Positions 1-11,926 of a DNA stretch of 64,000 bases are shown piece by piece; position 1 is the stretch's first letter, and each line of letters begins with the position of its first letter. Made by a program: the position numbers and the translations under genes. The notes under the pieces were generated by a model. It was given only the letters and a program-made list of their open reading frames with translations, was not told the DNA's origin and made no database searches. The stretch comes from Ascaphus truei (taxonomy: Eukaryota; Chordata; Amphibia; Anura; Ascaphidae), in the NCBI GenBank assembly GCA_036426205.1, contig CM071570.1:69527585-69591584 (forward strand), in the 5' to 3' direction.

Positions 1-689
1 ACCAAATCACAGAACCAAACTTTGGCCAATTCTCCAAATACCCGCTCATATAAATGGGAGTAATGGTTTGTTAACGTTTACCACCGTTTTGTTAATCTTG
101 GCTTAAAGTTTATTATAAAATACTTTTCTTTTCCTAGTTTATAGATAGAAAACATAGTTTTCACATGCAGTGTTAAAATTAAGAATGGCTATTTTGGTAC
201 TCATGATATGTAACTTTCATCTCTACATAAGTCCATTTCACAGACAATCTACTGCACCATGTACCTAAGATGGTGATGTCTCTGAAATAGAGATGTTACA
301 GATGACAGAGGGTAAAGTTATTTTAAATCTGTCAGAGGTGGCACCTCCTGCTCCTGCTGTGATACCTCTTGTTCCTGCTATGGCAACTCCTGCTCCAGCT
401 GCAGCAACACCTATTCTGGCCTCTAAGTTATGGCAACTTCTGCTGTAGCAACTCTTGCTACTGCTGTGGTTGATTAAATAGTTGATGCTGCTATTATACA
501 GTATCAGCAGAATTTACTGGCTTTACATCGAGCTATGAACTGCAACATCTACCCCCTAATAAGGGATGAGAGAAGGCACCACTGTGAAGTAATGTCATCA
601 CTGCATTCAACCATATAACCACATAGAGTTTTAGTCTTTGCAGCAGGCCATAAAGGGTTTTAGGTCTCTCTCACTACTTACAACATCAA
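1..689. other. No gene seen; short Ala/Pro-coding-like repeat
   Basis: No recognisable gene. From about 345 to 470 the sequence is a loose tandem of CCTGCT/GCAACT-type triplets that would read as Ala/Pro/Thr-rich peptide on the + strand, bounded by stops. It could be a decayed linker of a retroelement gag or simply a trinucleotide-like repeat; nothing decides between these. Confidence 0.3.
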
Positions 690-2265
690 TGGTGAGTGAA
701 TCAAGTGGGGTTTGTACTCCACAAGAGACCATTAATGCAGTGGCTTCATGCTGATGGAGATCAACACCAGATCAACAGATCCCTCTCAATAGGGGAGGTG
801 CCAGTGGCCTTTAAAAGAGCGCTAGTTCAACCCCTTTTGAAGAAAGTGGGTCTAAATGTTGATGTTCTCACCAACTATCGTAAAATCTCGAACTTTCCCA
901 TGTAGGAGAGGTTTTGGAGAGGGAAGTTTTCAACCAGCTGGAAGATTATCTGGAAGAGCTGGCTCCTTCGATCCCATGCAGTCTGGCTTCAGAGCCGGTC
1001 ATGGAACTGAGTTGGCCTTAGACTGGGCTGTATTTCTGCCCTTGTCATGTTGGACCTCTCAGCGGTCTTTGACACGATTGATCATGGGATGCTGCTGCAC
1101 TTCCTGAGGGACTTAGCTGGTATCAGTAGAACCACACTACAATGGGTTGCTTAGTTCCTTCAGGGCCAGATGCAGCTATGGGATCCCATGTGCAACCAGT
1201 GGGGCGTATCCTCTTTTGGGTCCCTCAAGGGTCAGTGCTGTCATCGCACCTGTTCAACGTGTATGTAAGACCGCTGGACGAGATAATCTGGAAGCATGGT
1301 CTGAAGTGTCACCAGTATGCTGATGACACCCAGATCTATGTTTCATTCCAGTGCAGCCCGAGGATGGCAGTTGTTACATTGACGCTTGCTTAATCCAGGT
1401 GGTGGCATGGGTGGAGATGAATTGGCTGCAGCTCAACCCTGACAAGACAGAACTAATGATTATAGGTTCTACAAGATGCCTGAGTATGGGACAGGGGTTG
1501 TGCGAGCTGCCCCATTTCAATGGTGTACAGCTGCTTCCCGCGTCCCAAGTTCATAAAGCCTGGCATCCTCTCTGATCAGAGTCTCAATATGCGAGCTCAA
1601 ATGGCCTCAGTTGTTAAGACTGAATTTTTCTATCTGCACTGCTTCAGCATTTGCGTCCACTCCTGTTGTCTTTGAACCTTGAGTTACTGGTCCATGCCTT
1701 TGTATTGATGGGGTAGTACTACAGAAATGCCTTATATGCAAGACTACCGGTGTGCATGATGCGAGGATCCAGCTTGTGCAGAATGCTGCTGCTCAGATGC
1801 TGAGACATGTTTCTCGTGTTGAGCATATTACTCCTATCCTGCACGATCTGCACTGGCTTCCAGTGATCTTCCATGTTCGATTCAAGTTGCCATTGTGGCC
1901 CTTAAAACCTTGCAGGGCCTGGGCCTGCCCATGTGCAATCTCTTTTGATACCTCAGAAGGGATACTGGCTATAATCTCAGGTTCTCAGGGGGGTCAGCCT
2001 CTCTGTACCAAGGGTACTGCACCCTACACTGGTTGGGTGGACCTTCTAGTGTACAATTTTAGAGGTCTAAAACTCGCTACCATCAGAGCTCAGGTGTATA
2101 ACGACTTTACCACTGTTTCAGGCATGGTGAAAGTCTTTTTTCTTCCTTCTGGATTTTCCTATCTAACAAAATTTTAGTTTGTTCTTAAACTGACTTTAAA
2201 TTATTGCAGTTCTCCCTTAAGTGGAGGAATACTTTTTCTTAAAAAATAAATGAAGATGATGAGGA
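690..2265 (+). pseudogene. Decayed L2-type LINE reverse transcriptase
   Basis: A non-LTR retrotransposon reverse transcriptase broken across all three + frames. In order: a thumb-proximal block with VPVAFKRALVQPLLKK and NYR (about 800-890), a block with DPMQSGFRAGH (about 970-1000), the LSA-FDTIDH catalytic aspartate block (about 1055-1085), VPQGSVLSSHLFN (about 1220-1260), the YADDTQIY active site (about 1316-1340), and the C-terminal LHDLHWLPV...FKL block (about 1840-1890). The order and spacing match L2/CR1-superfamily elements, and a run near 2239-2265 (AATAAATGAAGATGATGAG) resembles an L2 3' tail. At least four frameshifts plus stops show it is dead. Endonuclease and ORF1 are absent, so it is 5' truncated. 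It is far more decayed than the L2-like copy at 18.9-20.6 kb. Confidence 0.85.
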
Positions 2266-4920
2266 TCCCTCTCCGCACGTCAGGAGCCACAACTAATGCT
2301 AGCTTTGAGACCTTAGCATGGGGACAATCAACCACTCATGTGGAAAGAAAATAGCAGGTCTGTCTTAATTGTATTAAGGATTTTTTTAATGGTATTATAT
2401 TGTGAATTAACACTAATAAATATAAACATATTTTAATTTGAGAATTTGCCTGCATAATTGTTTTACATAAATTGTTATTCTTTAATAATTGTTTAAATAT
2501 TTTGAAGGACACATAATTATTGAACTTCTCAAGAGGGATGTCGGCAGATATTATTGGAATGACATTAGGTAAGGAGCTTAAGAAGGCGTGGCATTGTGTA
2601 CATTGGCTCTTGGCAGACAAAAGAGTGGATTAGTACACATTAAAATATATATATTTACTGCAAAATATGTTGGTGATTAGTCTGTTCTTGATTTGTACCC
2701 TATCCCTTATAATTCTCAATTCAGAAGGGAAGTCCTCTGAATCTTTCTCAAGATCGGGCACTATGTTACCTGGAAAACGAGCGTTGATTGAATGTGTGCT
2801 AAAGTTTAAAAATACGATTTTAACTCACCCAATAGCCATCAATCTCCATATCTTCCCTCCTCAAAATAGGCAGCCAAGGGATGAGTGACGCAAGATACTG
2901 TATGGCCAACATGACAGGAACCTGGAAAATTGGCAATGACATTCAGAAAGCACACTGTAGCATCACATACCACCCACACATTGAGAGTATTAAATGCTTT
3001 CGGCTGTGGAACTCATGTTCCCTCTCCAGGGTTGGGGCTGCATGTTTGCAGTATATTACACCCATCCCATTGGGAAGCCAGCTATTTCATAAAAAAACAT
3101 GTTCCAAGTCCTGCCACGCTGTCCACTAAGTGAAAATGTATATATTCTGCAAACTGTTCTTTCAATCTACACAGAAATTGGTGAAAACAACAACAACATT
3201 TGGACTTTGCCATTCCACTGACTGCTGCCACTGTACTTTGAAAAGAACCAGATGATAAACAAAAAATTATGAACTCAGCATTTTCATTAGCCCAGAAACG
3301 GCACAACTCCTGACAGTGCGTGACCCAAATGGGGTCTTACATGCTCAAAAAGAGCCTCCTTCTCTTTAAGGCTATCTAAGGTTTGCCTTGGTAAAAAACC
3401 CACATAAATATCCTGATTAACACCCACATGCTCTCACTCTCTGCTATGTCCTATGCAACAACCACAACACATCATCCATCTTGCCCACAAACATGTCTGC
3501 AGCAGAACTTCCTTTTAATCATAGCTAATATTTTATCATACCGTCATTGGATAAAATAATTGTCTAACGAGAAACAAAATGATTGAATAATAAAATTGAG
3601 GGGAATCTCCACTTGGATGGGATAAGTGCAATTTCATTAACAGTAACCACTTGAGAGGTATGTAGTATGTATAGTCTCACCTTCATTATTTCAAAATGTT
3701 TCACATGCATTGAAGGGGTATATCTAGAATAGAGTTATGCATAGAATGTTCTGTAATTATAAATATTGTTATGTATTTATTTCATGTTGAACACAACATA
3801 TAGCAGTACTGTGTATGTTGGGTTAATAAGTGTTTGTTTTGTGACCATGGTCAGGGTTAGTAATGGGAAAAGGGGACCGTGGGGACTGTTTAAGACAAAA
3901 AAAAGTGGAGAGAGTTTGTAGTTATTGAAATAGGTGTAAGTATAATCTTGATTATCCAGGGTGGAATGAATATAGACCATAGTTTAAAACATCTTAAGAC
4001 ATTTATTGGAGGAATGACAATGCTAGCTGTGGATTTCATAAAGACTAATGGTAATTTAAGATAATAAAAGCTCAAAATAAGGTGCTGTCCATAAACATAC
4101 AGTGTGATTTTTCATCAGCCACATGATCTTTTAGATGCTGAATAACCTATAGAAAATATTATAGAAAATATGATTTTTAAATGTTTAGATACTGTTGTTG
4201 GTAACTGTTTGGGAATGAAGAAGTTAACTCCCTCACTGTACCAGGTTTAGAGACCACACCCTAGCTGTCAGATCTGCTTGGGTATTCCAATAAACTCTTG
4301 ATGGGAACTAAAGGTCAGTGAAAGAAATAAGATTCTCCGTGAAGTAGAAAAGGTGAATAACAAATGGATGATGAAAAGTCAGAGCTGCAGTTAGCACTGA
4401 AAAAGTCAGAGGGGTTTTGGAACATGAAGAAAAATCCCTTGGTCATATCAGTGTTGACTTTGAAAGAAAGAAGAAAAACATTCTGGCACTTTAGAAATAC
4501 TACAGAGCTTATATTCAAGGAAGAGTGGAACAATAAAGTTATTTGCATAAGCGCTCCACCATCGTCGCCATATAGGCGGCCTACAGAGGCATGAAAGCTT
4601 ATCAGCTTTATCACAAGATTAAAGCAGCTCACATAATTCAGTCAGTTTGCAGAAAGCAACAGCAATGAAAGAAGTATGATCACTTGAAACAGTGTGTGAT
4701 TCTACTTCAGTTAAATGTAAGAAAATATCAAAAACAAAGAGGGTGCAGGGACATGAAGAAAGCTGCTTGTGTGATTAACTCTGAATATACTGTAGCTCCT
4801 TTGAAGTGTACCAAAGAGATACACAGGGAGAGACATCCTATATTTGGTGCACACCACGGATTAGTAAATGTTGACTTGAGATAAATTAGTAGAAAGAAAA
4901 TGTAGTGCACTTTTCCCCAC
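2266..4920. other. AT-rich stretch without recognised features
   Basis: Short frames of up to about 105 codons occur on both strands but none resembles a known family, and codon content follows the local AT-richness. I see no clear TIRs or LTRs here. Confidence 0.4.
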
Positions 4921-6160
4921 CCCCTGGGAGATGTGTGGCTACGGTGTATGGGTGTGGTGCAATACCTGATGGTGCCCAGGAGATCTGAGCCTCCGCTGCT
5001 GGGAACCTGGGGTGCACCAGAATGGTGCTCGGTAGTGTCTCCACCTGTACAGGATTCTAGCATGTGGAATTCCCCCATTACAGGACACATAAAGAATACA
5101 CACTTGGTAAAGCAGAACAGTTTTACTATATGCAGCTAATATAGTTACAGCCTACCCACCAGGCCCCGCACGGCTGTACCTTCCAATACTCCACCCCCTC
5201 TCAAGGAAGTCACCATCCCCCAAAGTACCAAGGGGGCCTTGGGCACCCAACCAACCCAGTGTCCACAAGGTCAATTCCTTCACCCAATGTGATACAGCGC
5301 TGCCCACTAAAGTATTGTTGGTGCACGTGAAGAGTTGGGTACCTGCCGTGTGTGTCCACACCGGGTGCGCAGATGCTGATGATGGTATCCATGGATCCTT
5401 TGCTGTAACCCGCGAAGCCTCTGCCTCTATGTTGGGTAGGTCCCTCGTGGATGGTACCACCGTATGCAATGTTTCTTGCAGGTGTCTGGTTCCAGGTCAC
5501 CTGAGGCCAGGATGCAGCCGCGTCCTGGCTGTGTCTCTCACTCTGGTACTACAGGGGCAGTGTCCCTATCTATAGCCCTGTCCCTGCAGCAACTACAAGC
5601 TGAGGGCCTAGCTGGGGCCTAACATGGGTTTTCTTGCCTAGTGCTTGTCCCAGCTTTAACTGACTCGTGGTGCAGACATGCGAAATGTATCTATCTGCAA
5701 GTAGGGGAATCTCAGTGCCCTATTGGCTGCTCTACACCATGTAGTACAATGCCCCTAGGCATCATGGGGTTGTAGTCCCCCACGGCCCTGGCCCCCCAAT
5801 GGCCACCGTTCCGGGAGTCCTGCTGCGCATGCGCAAACTCTCTCTTGGCCGCCAGTGCCTTCTGACGCTCTTTGCAAGCGCGAAGTGTCTCTTACGCCGG
5901 CACCAACCCCAACATGGCCACCGGACTTGGGGATTTCTCTGCGCATGCGCAACTGCACTGCGCATGCGCGTGTCTAAACAGTATGGCGGCACCCTGCAAA
6001 GGGAACCGTCGGTCGTCTCCGGTGATGTGCTCGCCTGCCCGCACTCTGCGCATTCGCCGCAAGCACGCACATCCTTCCACTGGCCACCCTGCACCCCTGG
6101 AGGTAAGGGGAAGGAAAGGGGGCCCAGGGAGGCGAAAAGTGGTCCAGGGTGACCCATGCT
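4921..6160. other. GC-rich block of unknown origin
   Basis: Base composition changes sharply near 4910 and again near 6160. The part from about 5100 to 5640 has an LTR-like look (internal CT-rich stretches, no gene) and the part from 5760 to 6090 is CpG-rich. Overlapping frames here on both strands are composition artefacts. It could be an old LTR, a CpG-rich transposon promoter or a small CpG island; no target duplication was found to settle it. Confidence 0.35.
5824..5969. promoter_or_regulatory. Three NRF1-like palindromes
   Basis: TGCGCATGCGCA occurs exactly at 5824-5835 and 5940-5951, and TGCGCATGCGC again at 5959-5969. This is the consensus palindrome of the vertebrate transcription factor NRF1, usually found in CpG-island promoters. 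Three sites inside 146 bp of CpG-rich sequence suggest a promoter or a transposon carrying one. No transcript start or coding exon is visible beside it. Confidence 0.5.
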
Positions 6161-6167
6161 ACATAAA

Positions 6168-6680
6168 ATTTTACTTTTACTATATCAGAGTACAAAAATG
6201 TGTACCATAAAATAAAGTAGGTATTTAAACACCATATTAAGTTTAGGACAAATGGACTTAGTTAATTAAATGCTAGTACCATATAATACAGTGCTAAAAA
6301 AGAGAGAAATAAATGATAACAGTTTAGCCGTAGGGGGCAAGTCTGTCTATACTGCTGATATTAATGAATCAGCAGGACATTCCATATGTCAGCTGTAGTG
6401 ACCAAGCATTATATTAACCACCTCAGTTAACTGTTTTGAAAAACATATGTGGTATCATTTTAGCTTATTGATCTAGTATACATACTGTGACCACAGCTGA
6501 CAATAACACTATGGTGAAAACAGTTAAATAGGCTCAGTAAGCAGTTAGTCACTTGCTTTATACACCAAAGTGCTGACTGTGAAATGCAGCAGAGACACAC
6601 ACTGTAGTGAAAACTGCTGAAGAGGCTCAGTGTTCAGCGTATTGATTGAACAAAAGACAAATGTATGTGGTGCAAAGAAT
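6168..6680. repeat. Left arm of long inverted repeat
   Basis: Inverted partner of 8541-9045. Substitutions and small indels are scattered throughout, so the arms have diverged after formation. Confidence 0.65.
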
Positions 6681-6957
6681 CTGTTTTCAACAGTGAAACA
6701 CGTAGTTTTCTCTAACGTCACTGTTCGGTGTCTTTGACCAGGGACGGCCATCTGTAAGGGGCATTCCCGTTGTTATGTTGACAGGAGCCCATTTCCGCTC
6801 CATATGCACACATTGGTGCTTTTATTAATCACCTTATCTTGTGCACCTAGTTTATACCTAGGGACTATGAGGTTTTGCTTAATATATTTTGTCTATGGTA
6901 TACTGTAGTGCCGACAGTTATTCTAACACAAACCAGTGGCAATCGCCAAAAAGACCC

Positions 6958-7226
6958 AGGTACATGCTGGGTACATGCTGAGTACATGCTGGGTCGTGTT
7001 TAAGGCAAGTTTAAGGCATTTCTGCATTGACTAATGGCCCATCAGATTAACAGCAGGGGTCCCTGGCAGTCCCATTCAAACTGAATGGGACTGCCAGGGA
7101 CCCCTGCTGTGTTAATCCGATGGGTCTTTAGTCAATGCAGAAATACCTTAATCTTGCCTTAAGATAGCCAGGTTACACCCAGCATGTTCCCAGCATGTAA
7201 CCGGGCTAGTTTAAGGCAAGCCTTAG
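6958..7226. repeat. Foldback (hairpin) element
   Basis: Near-perfect arms at about 7009-7078 and 7081-7152 are separated by only a few bases. Outer flanks continue the symmetry more weakly: three tandem copies of GTACATGCTGGG-like sequence on the left (6960-6995) face CAGCATGT repeats on the right (7170-7195), and TTTAAGGCAAG occurs at both ends. No coding capacity. This is likely a foldback MITE. Confidence 0.75.
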
Positions 7227-8540
7227 AATACTTGTTGTCTCGTCTGTACCTACTCACATCCCTTATTCTCCCGCTACCCTCCCTTACAGTAGAGTTTAAG
7301 CATTCGGGTCAGTAGCAAATTTAGTGTGCCTATGGCTTTGCACACACCAGCTGTGCTGTTCATCCTAGGCAGCTGTTTAAAAGGAGAATGCCGATTTCTC
7401 CATTACCGAAGCCCGTTAGCACTTCCAATTTATTCACCTGACACCTCTATATACTATACATCACTTCACCACCTGTCGTTCACGGAGGTATCGGCGAGCC
7501 TGTACCCAGGAAATGTAGGTTTTGTTTAAAACATTTGATATCAATTGAATACACATTGCTTATTGCAGGGACCTATTATAAGAGCTTATTTCTCACAATA
7601 TAGAATCACTGTTTGGATGACCATCAGATTAGGTCACCAAACAGTTTTTCAGTGTTATACAGCCCCACTCTGACTAGCAGATATTTAGCTGTGGGGAGCC
7701 CTGAAATATATGTATATATATATGAATACCACTTGTGATACCATCACTGTCCTCTAGGGGCTGAATAGGGCAGCTATACTGTAGGACTGTTGCAGCACAC
7801 AGAGTTAATCTTCCCTAGAGAAAAGCAGCAGCTGAAGCTAATCAGCCTGGTTTGAATGAGGAAGTGTTTTAAAATACTGAAAGCTGCCATGCACAGTGAG
7901 AGACTGTTTTCCCCAGAGAAGGGGGGAGATAGAAGTACTCCCCAGCTGCGAAAGCTGGCTATAGAGGAACCTACAGAGGAGTTTCTCTGGGCTCAATTGG
8001 GGCTGAGTTCCCATAAGAAAAAGGATGGCAAGGCCATGCTGAAGCAGGGACATCTGCTCCGGAGGACTTACAAACAGATAAGCAAAAACCCTTTGTTATT
8101 GCCGTGTGCAAAGACTGTGTAGATTCTTGCTTATGGCAGGGCATGTTTAAGCTGGGAACCAGTATAGTTGGGCAGCGGTCTTACGAGAGGACTGAAGAAA
8201 AGTCAGTTAGTTTCCTTAATGGGAATAGGATTTTATTTTATTATTTGGTTTTCTTAAAGGGACAGTGGGCCTGTTGTATGATTTAATCCCTGTAAATAAA
8301 CCCCTACATAGAAAATACAGTGTTTCCAGCCTTAAATTGGGACAAAAGAGACTGCAACGTGGTGTGGGCCTCACACACTGTATATTTTGGACATTCGATC
8401 ATCTCTATATTCCTCTATAAGTATCCCTTGGGAAATATGATGCAGCAAACTATAGCTAGCAATTGTTGTAGAAATTGAAAAAATCTTAACAATTTCTAAT
8501 TTGCAGTGCTATATTTTCAACATTTATTGATAATAAGTAT

Positions 8541-9045
8541 CAAAGCATCGCATAAATTTGTTTTTTATTCAATCGATACACTGCGTACTGAGCCTCTTCA
8601 GCAGTTTTCACTACAGTGTGTATCTCTGCTGTATTTCACTGCCAGCACTTTGGTGTATAAAGCAAGTGCCTAATTAGCTAGCCACTTACTGATCCTATTT
8701 AACTGTTTTCACCATAGTGTTTGTCGGCTGTGTTCCACAGTATGTATACTAGATTGATAAGCTAAAAGTATTCCTCATATGTTTTTCAAAACAGCTAACT
8801 GAGGTGGCTAATATAATGCTTGGTCTTTACAACTGACATACGCAATGTCCTGCTGATTCATTAATACCGGCATCATAGACAGACTTGCCCCCTGGGGTTA
8901 AACTTTTATCATTACCTTTTCAACATTTGCACATTAATGTACTAATTCCATTTTTTGTAAACTTAATAGGTTGTTAAAATACCTACTTTATGTTATGGTA
9001 CTGTATACATTTTTATACTCTGATATAATAAAAGTTACATTTTTT
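8541..9045. repeat. Right arm of long inverted repeat
   Basis: Inverted partner of 6168-6680. The outer boundary is near TTTTTTACTTTC at 9038-9048, where similarity to the left arm ends. Confidence 0.65.
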
Positions 9046-9163
9046 ACTTTCTAGTAATTTATCTCGTCGACATTTACTTTTCCGGGGTGTGCACCACATG
9101 TAGGATTTATTTGCCTCTATCTCTTTGGTACTCTTCAATTGTTTTCAGTTATGGCCCAGACAT

Positions 9164-9235
9164 AGGATCAAAGCAGAGGTTAAAAAATGACGCGAAATGC
9201 GTAAGTGTGTTTTTTTTTTACCTTTGCTTTGATCC
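9164..9235. repeat. Hairpin enclosing a CGCGAAATGCGT core
   Basis: AGGATCAAAGCA at 9164 pairs with TGCTTTGATCCT ending at 9235. The loop contains GACGCGAAATGCGTAAG and a T-run. The loop core resembles the CGAAACGCG phrase common at ends of vertebrate retroelements, but the full hammerhead core is not present. Confidence 0.5.
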
Positions 9236-9470
9236 TATTTGATCTAATAAATACTTTTTTTTAATTGAGTCCCCTCTCTATTTTTTGCGCAACAGTAGTG
9301 CTCTGCACCCCAATCTCTCTTTACTCCTCTTCAACCATGACTACACATGAAGGCCAGGAATTTATAAAGAGACGGGGCTACACTTGGAAAATTGTTCTCT
9401 TTCATGGATCCAGCATTTATTTTTTCCTGGTTCCGTCCTAGGAAACTAAAAGGCAGCGCAACGCAGGCTA

Positions 9471-9749
9471 GTGAAAAAAGCTGGATCACCCCAGATAGTA
9501 AGAGTTGGTACCCCACTAGACAGACAGTGCCAAATTAGTCAGGTGGCAGTAGTAAAACCCCTAGCACGCCTCTGGGCAAGTTTCTTTTGGCCAGGATTTT
9601 ATAAAGAGGTAGAAAATTTCTGTGCTTCATGCCCTGAGTACCAGATAGTTGTCCCAAAAGTTCATTTGATATCTATTATAAGAGAAGGGATCCCTTTTGA
9701 AAGAATAGTTGTTGACATTATTGATCCCCTGGAGAAGCAGGGAGTATAG
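9471..9749 (+). pseudogene. LTR-retrotransposon integrase zinc-binding fragment
   Basis: A short frame of about 92 codons with the H2C2-type integrase N-terminal zinc-binding pattern: an FFWPGFYKEVENFC segment, then CASCPEYQ, then a link to the IPFERIVVDIIDPL segment that precedes the catalytic core in Ty3/Gypsy-like polyproteins. The second zinc cysteine of the usual CPECQ motif has become Y (CPEYQ). The catalytic core is missing because the frame stops right after the linker. It is an isolated remnant; there is no flanking LTR that I could identify. The subfamily is probably Gypsy-like, but a related ERV or BEL origin cannot be excluded from this length. Confidence 0.7.
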
Positions 9750-9779
9750 ACAGGGAAACGCTTATTTCACTGACATAGA

Positions 9780-10900
9780 CAATAATATTTAGGTCTTTTT
9801 TGGCAAATGTTTGTTTTCAATTGATTGTTATTTTTTCTATTTCTGTTCATTGTTTTCACTAAATTGTTTGGTATTTGAATGGCTTGTTTTTAGTACTTTT
9901 TAGGATTGGTAAGCGTTTTTATTTCTTGAATTGTTTTGTTGGTTAGGTGTTTATTTAATTGAATTCTAGTATTTTGGTATAACATAATTTTTATTCTTTT
10001 GCGGTTTTGGTGTTAGAAGAAATATATTGATGTGTAGTTGAGGCTTTTTAGTTCTTTTATTCTTGTGGTGTTGTGGTGTAGGTGCTTGTTTATTTCTTTA
10101 TTTTTTGTGTATTGTTGTGCTTGATGATTATTTTTATATGTTGGCCATTGACTGCTATAGTGGCTTATCATGCCATATTATATGAGTATGATGTACCACT
10201 GTGCCAATCAATGGGTAGAGGGTGGGTATAGTGACCCCAGGGTGGGTGGTTAGGCCTCCCAGGTGGGTAGCGGGGGAGGGTGGGTTACTAACCGCTAAGG
10301 TGATTAAGGGGTTAGGGGCCATTAGATTGTATTGTTTCTTGTACTCCTGCTGCCACGGAGGACATGGACCTGGAGTATGGTGATGAGGACACCCTTCATC
10401 CTGGCAGGGGTAAGTAGAAGTTGTATTTACTTTATTTGTGCTAGCTGGCTAATGTTTGATTTTAGAATGGGCAAATGAGCTATTATCCATATCTGGATAA
10501 TAGTAATTTTGCCCATTACTTACTGTATTTTGTTGGGGGGGGGGGGGGTTTGCTTGGGGGGTAGAGGAGGTGGGTAGTAGAGTGGTTGTGTTTTTGAAAG
10601 TTTATTGTGGGTTGCGAGGATGGGTGAAGTTGGCATTTGGCCCTTGCTGGGTGTTTATACCTACCAGGTGGGTAGCAGGAGAGGTTAACCCCTTCATTAC
10701 CTTAGCGGTATTAACCGCTAAGGTAATGAAGGGGTTAACTCTACCCGCAACCCCTGCAAGGCCTAAATACCCACCAAGGGTCAAATACCACTTTCACGCA
10801 CCTGCGCTTCCCACAATAAACATGGCACCAGTAGTTAATCCCTTCTTTGCCTTAGTGGTTAGCCGCTAAGGTAATGAAGTTGCCTGTAAAAAAAAATTTG
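9780..10900 (+). repeat. Interspersed repeat with ACCGCTAAGG palindromes
   Basis: A T-rich left part (9780-10180) is followed by a G-rich part that contains ACTAACCGCTAAGGTGATTA (10286-10305) and an inverted ATCCATATCTGGATAATA block (about 10485-10502). The same blocks occur in inverse order and orientation at 62876-63260, so this is a dispersed repeat family with at least two copies in the window. A G-run sits at about 10535-10549. Not coding. Confidence 0.65.
10684..10739. repeat. 56-bp palindrome, 26-bp perfect arms
   Basis: GTTAACCCCTTCATTACCTT at the left end is matched exactly by its complement at the right end; only the central ATTA is unpaired. A degraded copy follows at about 10836-10880. 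Confidence 0.9.
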
Positions 10901-11460
10901 TTTAATTTACTAGCAAATCTTGATACATTATCAAAACAATTCAGCAGCTCAATAGTTTTTGTGTCACAAAAGTGCAATTGTTCTCTTAAACCGTGCCACA
11001 TTCACTAGACCTAACTTCTTGCTCAATCCTCTGCATCAAACCTCCAAACACAGATTCATAAACTCAAAACATTTATTGGGGGAACATTCATTTAACAAGC
11101 TTAAAATACTATTGGTTTTATGTGGCTAAAGTAAACGAGTTCTTACAATCTTCATATATCGACCAAATACCACAAGTGGAACATCTACAATGTTTTACAT
11201 TTACAAATATTGATGAAATTGGAGACTGTGAAAATCCAGAGAGTGCTTAATTTGTATCTGTCAGGGAATTCAATGCACTTATCTAACTATTTTAAATGTT
11301 TCTTTGACACATTCATTAATATTTTTACAACAGCAGTTATGGAATGTTTAAACTCACAGATTGCAACATTTCTACTGTATCTGTTGTATGCAGTATTGAG
11401 CTTCAATATGAGTACCACCAGCACCAATATAAGCGATCTAGTAATATACAGTATGAGTTA

Positions 11461-11926
11461 CAGGGGCTTATGCAGAGACGTGCGATAAGGACAATCTCGC
11501 CAGGTTTTTGGCAAAAATGTCCGCTGCAAAATTGTGCGTGGCGAGAACTTGGCGAGAAAAGTCAAATCCGCCGGAATTATTTTATTTCCATAAATATTAG
11601 CCAGACGGGTGGCGAGAAGCTTGAATTAGCCATTTTCAAAACACGCACTATTCCAGTAGCTCCGATGCACGTGTATGCGCCAATCGGGGCTATTACATGG
11701 CGCGTTTGTGTACAATTGTGGCCGCCAGCAAAACTTGGCTTTATGCTGGCCAATGACCGCGCGGCTCTGCATGGCGAGTTTCACGCCAAGTGAAACACGC
11801 CAAATTTACAATTTACTTTACACAGGGCTAACGGAGTACCCTGCATAGGACGAAATTAAAAGGCAATTCTGTGGCGAATTTATTGCCGTTGCACCTTTCT
11901 GTAAAGTACCTCTCTGCTAAGCCCCT
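11461..11926. mobile_element. MITE with short inverted ends
   Basis: The left end GGGGCTTATGCAGAGA and right end TCTCTGCTAAGCCCC are inverted copies with one indel. TTA lies directly outside or at both ends (11458-11460 and 11926-11928), which would fit the 3-bp target sites of PIF/Harbinger elements. The interior is rich in GGCGAG/CTCGCC words and has no transposase. Superfamily assignment is inference. Confidence 0.6.

Larger units (their letters stand above)
6168..9045. mobile_element. Element bounded by ~510-bp inverted repeats
   Basis: About 6168-6680 and 8541-9045 are inverted copies of one another, diverged but alignable over their whole length. For example TATATCAGAGTA and AAGTAGGTATTT-type blocks at the left outer end reappear complementarily at 8970-9030, and the AAAACTGCTGAAGAGGCTCAG block at 6609-6630 reappears at 8590-8610. 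The interior (6681-8540) has no recognisable transposase but carries a strong foldback (6958-7226). The arrangement fits a long-TIR DNA transposon or a large foldback element. The superfamily is not determined. Confidence 0.65.

Noticed and set aside
5152..6210. Overlapping 90-130-codon frames on both strands
   Set aside because: Stop-poor because of GC-rich composition; no motif or splice structure.
9164..9235. Hammerhead ribozyme at the CGCGAAATGCGT hairpin
   Set aside because: GAAA is present but no CUGANGA box or helix II precedes it, so only the hairpin itself is reported.
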